NCBI RefSeq assembly: GCF_009707865.1
Contig: NZ_WMBA01000025.1
Coordinates: forward strand, 34,124-98,123
Length of the DNA stretch: 64,000 nt
DNA from: Amycolatopsis pithecellobii
GTDB taxonomy: Bacteria; Actinomycetota; Actinomycetes; Mycobacteriales; Pseudonocardiaceae
Direction of reading: 5' to 3'
Shown: piece by piece, positions 25,229 to 36,100 of the stretch
Position numbering within the stretch: the stretch's first letter is position 1
How the letters are laid out: each line of letters begins with the position of its first letter
Translations under genes and position numbers: made by a program
The notes under the pieces: model-generated
The model's input: the letters and a program-made list of their open reading frames with translations, nothing else
Told to the model about the DNA's origin: nothing
Database searches by the model: none

Positions 25229-26208
25229 GCCCGCGCCGCCTTGCTCTGGCGCACCAACCAGATGAACACCGGCGCCCCGAGGAAAGCCGTCACCACACCG
25301 ACATCGATCTCCTCAGGTGCCACGACCCGGCCGAGCACATCCGCCGCGAGCAGCAGCGTCGGCGCCAGCACCGCGCAGTACGGCAGCACCCAACGTTGAT
25401 CCGGACCAGTGAGCGCACGCACCATGTGTGGCACCGCGAGACCGACGAACACGAGCGGACCGACCGCAGCCGTCGCCGCTCCAGCCAGCAGAGTGACCGC
25501 GACGAGCGCCAGCAGCCGCGTGCGCGTGAGATGCGCGCCGAGCGACTTCCCCGCGTCGTCGCCGAGCGCCAACGCGTTGAGCGGACGTGCCAGTAACAGC
25601 GCCAGAATCAAACCGGCCGCAAGGAAAGGTACGACCTGAACCATTGTCGCCCCAGTGGCCCGCTGCAACGAGCCCACCGTCCAGAATCGCATCTGGTCCA
25701 GCGTTTCCTGGTCCAGCAAGGTCAATCCTTGGGTAACCCCCGTGAGGGCAGCCGAAACCGCCGTCCCCGCGAGCGCCAACCGGACGGGCGACGCCCCGCC
25801 CCGGCCCGCGATGACGTACAACACCGTCCCGGCGATCGCGGCGCCCGCGAACGCGAACCATACGAACGCCCGCAGATCGGTCAGGCCCAGCACGCTCACC
25901 GACAACGCGGCCGCGACGGACGCCCCCGCGTTGACACCCAACAGGCCTGGGTCGGCAAGGGGGTTGCGGGTCAGCGCCTGCATGACCGCGCCCGCAACAC
26001 CGAGCGCCGCACCGACGGCGATCCCGATCAGCGTGCGCGGGATACGTAAGTCCCACACCACGAACGCAGAGTCCGAACCGTCCCGTTCGAACAGTAAATG
26101 GACCACTATGGACAGTGGAATCGAGCGGGCACCCACCGCGATGCTCAGCAGCGCGACGACAACCAGCAGCACGAGTGCGACGACGAAGCCGGCGGAGCGT
26201 GACCTCAC
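25225..26208 (-). CDS. FecCD-family iron-siderophore ABC permease (FepD-like)
   Basis: The 327-residue membrane protein carries the FepD-type signature VWDLRIPRTLIGIAVGAALGVAGAVMQALTRNPLADPGLLGVNAG near 50 and the ATPase-contact loop VGPLVFVGLAVPHMVRAL near 265. It would partner the downstream FepG-like protein in the cytoplasmic membrane. Its GTG overlaps the adenylate ligase stop by four bases (GTGA), so uptake and aryl activation are made from one transcript. Confidence 0.92.
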   Translation of the reverse strand: MRSRSAGFVVALVLLVVVALLSIAVGARSIPLSIVVHLLFERDGSDSAFVVWDLRIPRTLIGIAVGAALGVAGAVMQALTRNPLADPGLLGVNAGASVAAALSVSVLGLTDLRAFVWFAFAGAAIAGTVLYVIAGRGGASPVRLALAGTAVSAALTGVTQGLTLLDQETLDQMRFWTVGSLQRATGATMVQVVPFLAAGLILALLLARPLNALALGDDAGKSLGAHLTRTRLLALVAVTLLAGAATAAVGPLVFVGLAVPHMVRALTGPDQRWVLPYCAVLAPTLLLAADVLGRVVAPEEIDVGVVTAFLGAPVFIWLVRQSKAARA

Positions 26209-27743
26209 CCGGCGTCACCGGCGAGACGCCGGGCGAGCTCGACCTTGCTGACCTTGCCGACGTTCGTGAGCGGGAACTTCTCCAGCACCGCGATCCGGTC
26301 CGGCAACTTGTACGCGGCAACCCCGCGTTCCCGCAGGAAAGCCGTGACGTCGCGCAGCGTGGGCGCCGGTCCCTTGACGACGAGGAACGCGCACGTGCGC
26401 TCACCCATCACCTCGTCCGCCATCCCGACGACCGCCGCGTCGTGCACCGCCGGGTGGGCGAGCAGGTGGTTTTCCAGCTCCTCAGCCGGAATCTTCTCCC
26501 CGCCCCGGTTGATCTGATCCTTCACCCGGCCTTCGACGACGAGATGCCCGGACGGCAGCTGCCGCACGACATCACCACTGCGATAAAAGCCATCCTCGGT
26601 GAACGACCGCGCGTTGTGCTCGGCCGCACGATAGTAGCCCCGCAACGTGTACGGGCCGCGTGTGAGCAACTCGCCGTTCTCCAGCACGCGCACCTCGTCG
26701 TCCGGACACAATGGACGCCCCTGAGTGGTGACGACCAGCTCCTCCGGATCATCGAGCCGCGTAAAGTTCAGCAACCCTTCGGCCATTCCGAACACCTGTT
26801 GCAACGCGCAGCTCAACGTCGAACCCACACGGCTCGCCGGCTCGGCGCTGAGCTTCGCGCCGCCGACTTCGAGCAGCCGCAGACTCGAGAGGTCTTCGTC
26901 AGCGAACTCCGATTCGTCCATCCACAGTAGAGCGACTGGCGGCACCACGGCGGTCACCGTCACTCGCTCACGTTCTATCAGCTCGAAAGCCGTGCCAGGA
27001 CTGGGATCCGTCGCGAGTACCACCGTGCCGCCCGCCGCGAACGCGCCCAGCAGGCCAGGGCACGCCAATGCGAAGTTGTGCGCGGCGGGCAACGCCACGA
27101 GGTACACAGTGGACTCGTCGAACCCGGCGACCTCGGCACTGGCCCTGGCGTTGTACAGATAGTCGTTGTGGGTACGGGGAATCAGCTTCGGCGTCCCTGT
27201 GGTCCCCCCGGAGAGCAGGAACAACGCGACGTCTGCGGGGTCGGGATCAGGCAGCACCACGGGGTCCGCGGTCGGCAGCTCGTCCTCGACGACGATGACG
27301 TGCCGCAGGCCCGGCACCGCCTTTCGTACCGCCAGACCGAGTTCCCGGTGTTCGTCGGCGATGAAGTACGCGACCGCCTCACTGAGTTCGCACAGCGGCA
27401 CGATCTCCGCCTCACGATGTGCGGGCAGCGCGAGCACCGGAAGCGCGCCGACCCGCAGCAACGCGAAGAAAAGCGCCACGAATTCCGGAATATTGGGGAC
27501 TTGCACCACGACTCGCTCGCGTGGCGAGATCAGTTTGGACAGACCGGCCGCGAGCCGCGTAACCCAGGCATCGAGTTCGGCGTAGGTCCATCGTGCGCCA
27601 TCGGCGCCGACCAAGGCGGTGCGCCCGGCGTGCCGCGAGACCCCGTCCTGCAACAGGACGTCCAGCGGCTCCCCGGTCCAATACCCCTTCGCCCGGTAGC
27701 GCTCGGCCAGCTCTTCCGGCCAGGGCACACACCCGTCCAGCAT
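26205..27743 (-). CDS. Salicyl-AMP ligase (MbtA/YbtE/DhbE family)
   Basis: The 512-residue stand-alone adenylation enzyme activates an aryl acid and loads it on an aryl carrier protein. The P-loop is LSGGTTGTPKLIP near 180 and the aryl-pocket motif is PAAHNFALACPG near 220. In the DhbE numbering known from structure, the position equivalent to Ser240 is Cys here, the residue found in salicylate rather than dihydroxybenzoate enzymes. The hinge and Lys are in GRVKDQINRGGEKIPAEE and LTNVGKVSK near the end. Its partner is the aryl carrier domain of the fourth NRPS. It is divergent from the exporter across an iron box. Confidence 0.9.
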   Translation of the reverse strand: MLDGCVPWPEELAERYRAKGYWTGEPLDVLLQDGVSRHAGRTALVGADGARWTYAELDAWVTRLAAGLSKLISPRERVVVQVPNIPEFVALFFALLRVGALPVLALPAHREAEIVPLCELSEAVAYFIADEHRELGLAVRKAVPGLRHVIVVEDELPTADPVVLPDPDPADVALFLLSGGTTGTPKLIPRTHNDYLYNARASAEVAGFDESTVYLVALPAAHNFALACPGLLGAFAAGGTVVLATDPSPGTAFELIERERVTVTAVVPPVALLWMDESEFADEDLSSLRLLEVGGAKLSAEPASRVGSTLSCALQQVFGMAEGLLNFTRLDDPEELVVTTQGRPLCPDDEVRVLENGELLTRGPYTLRGYYRAAEHNARSFTEDGFYRSGDVVRQLPSGHLVVEGRVKDQINRGGEKIPAEELENHLLAHPAVHDAAVVGMADEVMGERTCAFLVVKGPAPTLRDVTAFLRERGVAAYKLPDRIAVLEKFPLTNVGKVSKVELARRLAGDAG

Positions 27744-27771
27744 CCTCGGCTCCTTGGGTCCGGCGACGAAC

Positions 27772-27790
27772 TTAGGTTAGGCTAGCCGAT
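27772..27790 (+). promoter_or_regulatory. Iron box between salicyl-AMP ligase and exporter
   Basis: TTAGGTTAGGCTAGCCGAT matches the iron-box consensus at 16 of 19 positions, the best in the window. It lies 28 bases before the ligase ATG and 22 before the exporter GTG and could control both. Confidence 0.85.
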
Positions 27791-27812
27791 GTAAACGGGA
27801 GGAAGGTAGCTT

Positions 27813-29069
27813 GTGCGACTCGGTGAACTGGTCATGGACGTCACACCGTTGCGGACCAGTCCCGCGTACCGCAAGGTATTCGCCGCGCAGACGCTCACGG
27901 TACTGACCACGGCGCTCACCAATGTTGGTATCAACCTGCACGTCTACCAGGTCACCGGGTCGAGCGTCCAGGTTGGTCTGGTCAGCCTCGTGTTCGGTCT
28001 CGCGTTGCTCGCCGGCTTGCTCGCGGGAGGGGTGCTCGCCGACCGGCTCGACCGCAGGCGCCTCGTCCTGGGTACTCGCTCAGTGGTTGCGCTCATCCTC
28101 GCCGGGCTCGCGGTCAACGCGGCGCTGCCGCATCCCGTGCTGGCCGTCGTCTATTTCGCCGCCGTGCTGGCCGGGAGCATCAACGGTCTCGGCGGCTCGG
28201 CCTTGATGTCGGCGGTCCCGTCGCTCGTGCAGCCCGCGCAGCTCGCGGCGGCCGGCGCGCTTTTCACCGTCACCAGCCAGTTCGGCGCCATGGTCGGCCC
28301 GACGATCGCCGGGTTTATCGCGGCCGGGCCGGGCGTCGCGGTGTGTTTCGCGGTCGACGCCGCCGGTTACGTCCTCGGTGTCATGCTCATGTGGTCCATA
28401 CCATCGCTGCGATCGGACCAGGAGCCCCAGCATCCGTTGCGGGCACTGGCCGAAGGGTTCCGGTTCGTGCGCGGCAACCAGGTCGTGGCGGGATTGCTGC
28501 TGATAGACGTGTGGGCCATGGTGTTCGCGATGCCGTACTCGCTGTTCCCGCAACTCGCCGAACAGGTGTTCCACGGTGGACCCTCGACCGTCGGGCTGCT
28601 CTACACCGCGCCCGCGGTCGGCGCGTTCCTCGGTGCGCTGGCCAGCGGCTGGACCGGTCGTATCCGGCACAGTGGGCGCGCGCTGATCGCGTCGGTGTTG
28701 TTGTGGGGCTTGGCAATCACCGCGTTCGGCTTGTCCGGGCACCTGTGGCTCGGGCTGTTGTGCCTGGGGATCGCGGGAATCGGTGACACCACATCGGAAA
28801 TCCTGCGCCGGGCGTTGTTGCAGCATTACACGCCGGACCATCTGCAGGGCCGGGTGTCCAGCCTGTGGCTCGCGCAGGCGACGAGTGGGACCGCGATCGG
28901 GAACGCCGAAGCGGGTCTGGCCGCGCGGCTGCTCGGTGGTTCCGGCGCTGTGATCGGCGGCGGATTGGTGTGCGTGCTGGGTGTCTGCCTGGTCGCGGTG
29001 ACGATGCCCCGGCTGCGCCGGGCGAGCCTGCAAGGAGACCAATGCCCCTCGCTGCCGTCAACGGCGTGA
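27813..29069 (+). CDS. EntS-like MFS siderophore exporter
   Basis: The 418-residue protein has about 12 membrane helices with EntS-type sequence (SPAYRKVFAAQTLTVLTTALTNVGINLHVYQVTGSS at the start, then LADRLDRRRLVLGTRSVVAL after helix 2). EntS exports catecholate siderophores, so this is the probable exporter of the product. A GTG at 27813 follows GGAGGAAGG. The next gene begins inside its last 28 bases, so the two are coupled. The iron box just upstream gives iron-starvation expression. Confidence 0.9.
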   Translation: MRLGELVMDVTPLRTSPAYRKVFAAQTLTVLTTALTNVGINLHVYQVTGSSVQVGLVSLVFGLALLAGLLAGGVLADRLDRRRLVLGTRSVVALILAGLAVNAALPHPVLAVVYFAAVLAGSINGLGGSALMSAVPSLVQPAQLAAAGALFTVTSQFGAMVGPTIAGFIAAGPGVAVCFAVDAAGYVLGVMLMWSIPSLRSDQEPQHPLRALAEGFRFVRGNQVVAGLLLIDVWAMVFAMPYSLFPQLAEQVFHGGPSTVGLLYTAPAVGAFLGALASGWTGRIRHSGRALIASVLLWGLAITAFGLSGHLWLGLLCLGIAGIGDTTSEILRRALLQHYTPDHLQGRVSSLWLAQATSGTAIGNAEAGLAARLLGGSGAVIGGGLVCVLGVCLVAVTMPRLRRASLQGDQCPSLPSTA

Positions 29070-29845
29070 AGATTTCGTATCAGGACACAGGTTCCGGCCA
29101 GCCGGTGGTGCTCGTGATGGGGACCGCGGCGAGCGGCCGGGTCTGGCAGCTGCATCAGGTGCCCGCGCTCGTCGACGCCGGTTACCGCGTGATCACGTTC
29201 GACAACCGCGGTTTTTCCGGTGGGGAAACGGAATTCACGATCGACGATCTCGTCGTCGACACCGCGCAGCTGATCGAGCACCTTGATCTCGGGCCCTGCC
29301 GTCTTGTCGGCACGTCGATGGGCGCCCAGGTCGTCACCGAACTCGCGCTGGCCCGTCCGGAACTGGTGACGCAGGCGGTCATGATGGCGACGCGCGGCCG
29401 TCCGGATGTGCTGCGGCAGGAAATGGGGGCCGCCGAACGAGAGTTGCGTGACAGCGACGTTCGGTTGCCGGCGCGCTATGAAGCCGTGACGCGGGCGGTG
29501 CAGAATCTGTCGCCCCGCACGCTGAACGACGACGCGGCGATGCGCGACTGGCTTGACCTTTTCACCATGTCGCCCACGATCTGGACGCCTGGGTTGCGCG
29601 CGCAGCTGCGCCTGGACATCACCGGGAACCGGCTGCCCGCATATCACGCGATCAATGTTCCTTGCCTGGTCATCGGTTTCGCCGACGACCTGCGGCTACC
29701 CGCTTATCTGGCAAGGGAAGTCGCCGCCGCGATCCCATCGGCGCGTTATCTGGAGCTGGCGGACTGCGGGCACTACGGCTACCTGGAGCGACCGGACGCG
29801 GTCAACGCCGCGCTCATCACCTTTTTCGCGGGTAGACATACTTAG
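29042..29845 (+). CDS. Alpha/beta hydrolase, possible release or siderophore-processing enzyme
   Basis: The 267-residue protein has the alpha/beta hydrolase order: FDNRGFSGG, nucleophile elbow VGTSMGAQV (Ser near residue 95), acidic residue in GFADDLRLP near 218 and His in ADCGHYGYLE near 242. It would act on an ester, thioester or lactone. As none of the four NRPS proteins ends in a thioesterase, it is a candidate for product release or editing, as CchJ is proposed for coelichelin; iron release from the product is another option. Its ATG lies within the exporter gene after AAGGAG. Confidence 0.8.
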   Translation: MPLAAVNGVKISYQDTGSGQPVVLVMGTAASGRVWQLHQVPALVDAGYRVITFDNRGFSGGETEFTIDDLVVDTAQLIEHLDLGPCRLVGTSMGAQVVTELALARPELVTQAVMMATRGRPDVLRQEMGAAERELRDSDVRLPARYEAVTRAVQNLSPRTLNDDAAMRDWLDLFTMSPTIWTPGLRAQLRLDITGNRLPAYHAINVPCLVIGFADDLRLPAYLAREVAAAIPSARYLELADCGHYGYLERPDAVNAALITFFAGRHT

Positions 29846-29856
29846 TCTCACCTTAC

Positions 29857-29875
29857 TAAGGTAAGCCTCAGCTAA
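29857..29875 (+). promoter_or_regulatory. Iron box ahead of the mbtH-NRPS operon
   Basis: TAAGGTAAGCCTCAGCTAA matches the consensus at 14 of 19 positions. It begins 12 bases after the hydrolase stop and ends 19 bases before the mbtH GTG, giving the biosynthetic operon its own iron control. A second, weaker palindromic match overlaps on the left (29,842-29,860). Confidence 0.7.
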
Positions 29876-29894
29876 CGACGACTGGGAGGCTTCC

Positions 29895-30110
29895 GTGACA
29901 AACCCCTTCGACGACGACAGCGGCCGCTTCTACGCGCTGATCAACGACGAGGGCCAGTACTCGCTGTGGCCCACCTTCGCCGAAGTGCCGGCGGGTTGGA
30001 CGATCGTGTTCGGCGAGGACAGCAGGCAGGCGTGCCTCGACCACATCGAGGCGAACTGGACCGACCTGCGTCCGCGCAGTCTCGTGCGCGCGATGGAAAC
30101 CGAGTCCTGA
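29895..30110 (+). CDS. mbtH: MbtH-like protein
   Basis: The 71-residue protein has the full MbtH signature: [24 protein letters not shown], then [30 protein letters not shown], with the conserved Trp residues. MbtH proteins bind NRPS adenylation domains and make them soluble and active. It begins with GTG after GGGAGG and is followed after two bases by the first NRPS gene, so it probably serves the adenylation domains of all four enzymes here. Confidence 0.95.
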   Translation: MTNPFDDDSGRFYALINDEGQYSLWPTFAEVPAGWTIVFGEDSRQACLDHIEANWTDLRPRSLVRAMETES

Positions 30111-30112
30111 CG

Positions 30113-33100
30113 GTGGTTTCGAGCGTCGAGGACGTCCTCCCGCTCACGCCGTTGCAGCAGGGCATGGTGTTCCACGCCCTGCTCGACGACCGGGTGGACG
30201 TGTACACCGTGCAGACCGTGCTGCGCCTGTCCGAGGATGTGGATCCCGAGCGGATGCGTGACGCGGGCGAGGCTTTGCTGCGCCGCCACGCGAACCTGCG
30301 GGTGGCCTTCCGTACGCAGGCTTCCGGGCAATTCGTGCAGGTGGTGCGGCGCACCGTGAAGGTGCCGTTCCGCGTCGTCGAGGAAGTCGACCTCGATGCC
30401 GAGCGCGCCGAACCGTTCAACCTCGCGCGCCCGCCGTTGCTGCGATTTACGTTGGTAGGAACGCGAAAGCTGGTGCTGACCGCGCACCATCTGTTGTGGG
30501 ACGGTTGGTCAGCGCCGATCCTGGTCCGCGAGTTGCTCGCGCTCTACCAGGGGCAGCCACTGCCGGCAGTCCGGCCGTTCCGTGACCATCTCGCCTGGCT
30601 GTCCAAACAGGACAAAGGCGCGGCAACGCGCGCCTGGCAGGAAGCGCTTTCCGGGCTGGAGGAGCCGACGCTGGTGGGTGGTCCTTCGCTCGGGTTTCCG
30701 CGGCGCGAGGAGTTCACACTGGACGGTGGCGCGCTGGAGAAATCGGCCCGTCGCCACGGTGTGACGGTGAATGCCGTTGTGCAGGGCGCGTGGGCGTTGA
30801 CGCTGTCGGCGTTGACCGGGCGTGACGATCTGGTGTTCGGCGCGACGGTGTCCGGCCGCAGTGCCGAAGTAGCCGGTGCCGACTCGATGGTCGGCATGTT
30901 CATCAACACCGTGCCCGTGCGCGTGCGGCTGAGCCCAGGCGAGTCCCTCATCGCGCTTTTCGCGCGGATACAGGAAGAGCAGGCGCGGTTGCTCGAGCAC
31001 CAGCATCTCGGCCTCGCCGACATCCAGCGCACCAGCGGGCATTCGAGCCTGTTCGACACGCTTGTCGTGTTCGAGAGTTATCCGATGGACAGCTCGATTC
31101 CCTTGCTGGACAAGGTTTCCGTACGCGACGCGACGCACTACCCGCTCGCGTTGCTGGTCGTCCCGGGGGAGAAGGTCACTGTGCGGATCGATCACGATCT
31201 GGCACAGTTCCCCGACATTTCCTTGATCGCGTCGTGGTTCCAGGAGGTCGTGAACCGGTTCGTGTCGACACCGCAGCTTCCCGTGGGGCGACTCGTGCTG
31301 CCCGAAGCCGAGTCTTTCCCCGCGGTCGAGGTTCCGGAGACGACGTTGCCGGAGTTGTTTGAGGCGCAGGTGAGGCGGACTCCGGATGCGACGGCGGTGG
31401 TGTTTGAGGGTGAGTCGTTGACGTATGCGGAGCTGGACATGCGCGCCTCTACCCTTGCGGAGGGCCTCGCGGGGGTGGGTGTGGGGCCTGATCGGATTGT
31501 TGGTGTTCGGCAGGATCGGTCGTTGGATTTGGTTGTGTCGTTGCTTGGGGTGTTGAAGGCGGGTGGTGCGTATTTGCCGCTTGATCCTTCGTATCCGGAG
31601 GGGCGCCTTGATTTTATGATTTCGGATGCGGTGCCGGTGGTGGTGTTGCCTGCGGCCCTGGAACGTCGTGCTGAGCCTCGGAGGCCGGGTTCGGATAATG
31701 CGGCGTATGTGATCTATACGTCGGGTTCGACGGGGCGCCCTAAGGGTGTGGTGGTAACGCATCGTGCGATCGTGAACCGTCTACTGTGGATGCAGCATGA
31801 GTATGGGTTGGCCGGCGGTGATGCTGTTTTGCAGAAGACGCCGTCGAGTTTTGATGTGTCGGTGTGGGAGTTTTTTTGGCCGTTGATTACTGGGGCGATG
31901 TTGGTGGTGGCGAGGCCGGGTGGGCATAGGGATCCGGATTATCTGGCGTCGGTGATGGGTCGGGTGACTACTGTCCATTTTGTTCCGTCGATGTTGCGGG
32001 CGTATGGGGACCGGCCGTTGCCGAAGCGGGTTATTTGCAGTGGTGAGGCGCTTCCGGCGGATATCGCGAAGCCGGGGATGCACAACCTGTACGGCCCGAC
32101 CGAAGCCGCTGTCGATGTCACGCACTGGACAGTGACCGACGAGGTCGCAATCGGACATCCAGTGTGGAACACGCAGGTGTACGTGCTCGACCGGATGCTA
32201 CGCCCAGCCCTGACAGGTGAGCTGTACCTCGGCGGGGTGCAGCTGGCGAGGGGGTATCTCAACCGACCTGGGCTCACGGCTTCGCGGTTCGTTGCCGGGC
32301 CGGATGGTCAGCGCCTCTACCGTACGGGCGATCTCGTGGCCTGGCAGAACGGTGTCCTCCACTACCTGGGCCGGACCGACGATCAGGTCAAGATCCGCGG
32401 TTTCCGGGTGGAACTCGGCGAAGTCGAGGCTGCATTGGCCGCGCTACCCGGGGTCAAGGCCGCCGCCGCGTCGGTGCAGGCCGAACGCCAGCAGCTCATC
32501 GGCTACGTCGTGCCGCAGGACGGCGCCGTCGTCGATACCACCGGGCTCCGGTTGCCCGAGCACCTCACTCCGTCCACGATCGTCATGCTCGATGAGATTC
32601 CCCTGACACCGAGCGGGAAACTCGATCGGAAAGCGCTTCCCAAGCCGCGGGTCGAGGCCGGGGCCGGTCAGGCGAGGGACCCCCGCGAAGAGATCCTTTG
32701 TGAACTGTTCGCTGACGTTCTCGGTCTCGACGCCGTCGGTCCGCAGGACGATTTCTTCGCTCTCGGCGGCCATTCCCTGCTGGCGACGAAACTTATCAGC
32801 CGCGTCCGCCGCACGTTCGGTGTGGACCTGCAGTTGCGTGCCGTGTTCGACGCGCCATCAGCCGCGCGTCTCGCCCGGTTCCTCGATGACGGCGTCGGCC
32901 GACCCGCGCTGGTCAAACGCCCGCGCCCCGCCGAGATACCGCTTTCCCCGGCGCAACGAAGCTTGTGGTTCCTCTACCGCCTCGAAGGCCCGAACCCCAC
33001 GTACAACCTTCCGTTCACCGCGCGCCTCAACGGTCCGCTTGACCCGGACGCACTCGAAGCCGCGCTGTACGACGTCATCGAGCGGCATGAACCGCTGCGC

Positions 33101-36100
33101 ACGATCTTCCCGGGAACCGAGCCGCGCCAACAGATCCTCGAACCCCAGGCACCGCAGCGGGGTACGGCTGAGCATTCCTTCCGGCTCGACGAGGAACTGC
33201 CGATCCGCTACGACCTGCGCCGGATCGGTGAGCGTGAGTACGAGTTCACCCTCGTCGTGCACCACATCGCGGCCGACGAATGGTCCGCCCGGCCTCTGCT
33301 GCGGGACCTCGGTCTCGCCTACGCCGCTCGGGTGCAAGGAAAAGCGCCGGACTGGCCGCCACTTCCCGTGCAGTACGCGGACTACACGCTGTGGCAGCGG
33401 GAAAACGCGCGTGACGACAAGGAATTCTGGCTCCAGCAGCTGGACGGGTTGCCCGAGGAACTACCGCTGCCGACCGATCGGCCACGACCGCGGACCCCGA
33501 GCGGCCAGGCCGGCAGCGTCCGGTTGCCGCTGCCGGATACCCGGCAGCTTGCTCGCAAGCTCGGCGTCACCGACCTCATGATCGGCCAGGCCGTGGTCGC
33601 GGTCCTGTTGCACCGGCTCGGTGCGGGTGAGGACATCCCGCTCGGCACCCCGACCGCGGGGCGTGGCGACGAGGCGCTCGACGACCTCGTGGGATTCTTC
33701 GTCAACACGCTCGTGTTGCGGACCGACGTGTCCGGCGACCCGACGTTCCGCGAGCTGCTGGCACGGGTCCGGGATACGAATCTCGACGCATACTCGCACC
33801 AGGACCTGCCGTTCGAACGAGTGGTGGAGGCGCTCAACCCGGCGCGCTCAGCCGGCCGCCACCCGCTGTTCCAGACGATGGTGTCGCAGCAGGACCCGAC
33901 GAGCGCCGAGCTGACGCTGCCCGATATCACCACGACCCCGCTCGACCCGGGCGTGACCGGCGCGAAGTTCGACCTGGCGTTCCACTTCGCATCCGGTGAA
34001 TGCCAGATCTCCTATCGTGAGGACCTGTTCGACGAGTCCACAGTGGAGCGGTTCGGGCAGCGATTGGCTTTCTTGCTGGAGGCGTTCATCGCCGACCCGA
34101 ACCGTCCGATCGGCCTCGTCGACATCATGGCTCCCGCAGAACATGCCCAGCTCCGGGAATTCAACAATACCAGCGAAAATCGCCCGGCGACGACATTGAC
34201 GGCGATGGTGGAGGAGCAGGTCGCCCGGACACCCGAGGCGATCGCGGTCGAGTTCCATGAGCAGAAACTCACTTACGCCGAGCTCGATGCGCGTGCGAAC
34301 CACGTCGCCCGCGCGTTGCGTGAACACGGTGTCGGGCCCGAAAAGACCGTGGGCATGCACTGGGAGCGGTCGGTCGAGATGATCGTCGGCCTGCTCGGCG
34401 TGGAAAAGGCCGGCGGTGCGTTCGTGCCGCTCGAACCGTCGTGGCCGCAGCGCCGTATCGCGGAGGTCTGTGCGAGCGCCGGGTTGGCCGCGATCCTCAG
34501 CGGTGAGAAGCACGACGAGCCAGTGCGCGGGCTCGGCGTCCCGGTAGTGCATATCGACGAGTCCACTTCGGACCCGGTCAGTGTGCCGATCGAACCGGAG
34601 AACCTGGCTTATGTGATCTACACGTCGGGCTCGACGGGTACACCGAAGGGCGCGATGATCCGGCATCGTGCGATCACCCACCGCCTGCTGTGGCAACGGG
34701 AAATGCTCCCGTTCGGTCTCGGTGACGCGGCGTTGTTCAAGGCTCCCCTCGGGTTCGACATCTCGATCAACGAGGTCTTTCTGCCGCTGGTCACGGGTGG
34801 GAAGGTGGTCATCGCCGAACCCGGCGGCGAGCGTGATTTCGACTACCTGATGGATCTTATCGAACGGCACGAAGTCACCTTCACCTATCTGCCTTCGTCG
34901 ATCCTCGATTTGTTGTTGCAGAACGCCGACTTCACCCGGAAGGCTCGCTCGCTCAGGAATGTCTGGTGCGGCGGCGAAGTGCTCACCCCGGAACTCTTCC
35001 AGCGGTTCCGGCGGGCCAGCGACGCCGTGATGTACCACGGTTACGGACCGGCCGAGGCGACGATCGGGGTGAGCCATGTCGTCTACCGCGATCCGGACGA
35101 GATCCGTGGTGCGGTCTCGATCGGCAAGCCCAACGGCAACACCCGACTGTACGTTTTGGACCGTAACCTGTTACCGGTTCCTGTCGGCGCGCCGGGCGAG
35201 CTGTACGCGGGCGGGGTCTACCTCGGCCGTGGCTACCTCAACGATCCGAAGAAGACGGCCGACCATTTCGTCGCGGACCCGTTCGGCCCGCCTGGATCCC
35301 GGCTCTACCGAACCGGCGACCTCACCCGGTGGCGGCCCGACGGGAGCCTGGAGTTCCTCGGCCGCGCCGACAACCAGATCAAGATCCGGGGCATGCGCGT
35401 CGAGCTGGAGGAGATCGATGCGGTGCTCGAACAACATGAGCAGATCCGGCGGGCCGTGGTGCTGGTGCGCGAGGAACGGCCTGGTCTGACCGCGTACTGC
35501 CTCGCGCCGCCGATCGACGACCTCGCCGGGTGGGTGCGCGCGCGGCTGCCGGAACACATGGTGCCGCAACGGTTCGTGTTTCTTGACGAGTTCCCGCTGA
35601 TGCCATCTGGCAAGGTCAACCGCCGTGCGCTGCCTGTGCCCGCACCGGAGGAGACGACCACCCGGGCACCGGCCACCGACACCGAGAAGATCCTTTGTGG
35701 ACTGATGGCGGACTTGTTGCGGCTGCCGGACGTTGGTGCGGAGGACAACTTCTTCGCCCTTGGCGGTGACAGCATTCTGTCCATCCGGTTCGTGAGCAAG
35801 GCCCGCGCCGCCGGGCTGGCGATCTCACCGCGCCAGGTGTTCGAGCACCAGACCGCCGCGGCGCTCGCCCGTACCGTTGACGCGGCTTCCGTTGTCACAC
35901 ATGACGACGGGACCGGTGACGTGCCGTTCACGTCGATCATGCAATGGTGGAAGGCGGCCGGCGACCGCGCGATGCACCAGGCCGCGCTGCTGCGAGTGCC
36001 CCAACCCTTCGCGCCGGACGCGTTCGAGCAGGTGCTGCAGGATGTGCTTGACCATCACGATCTGCTGCGCGCGCGGCTCGGTGACGGGGTGCTGCATGTC

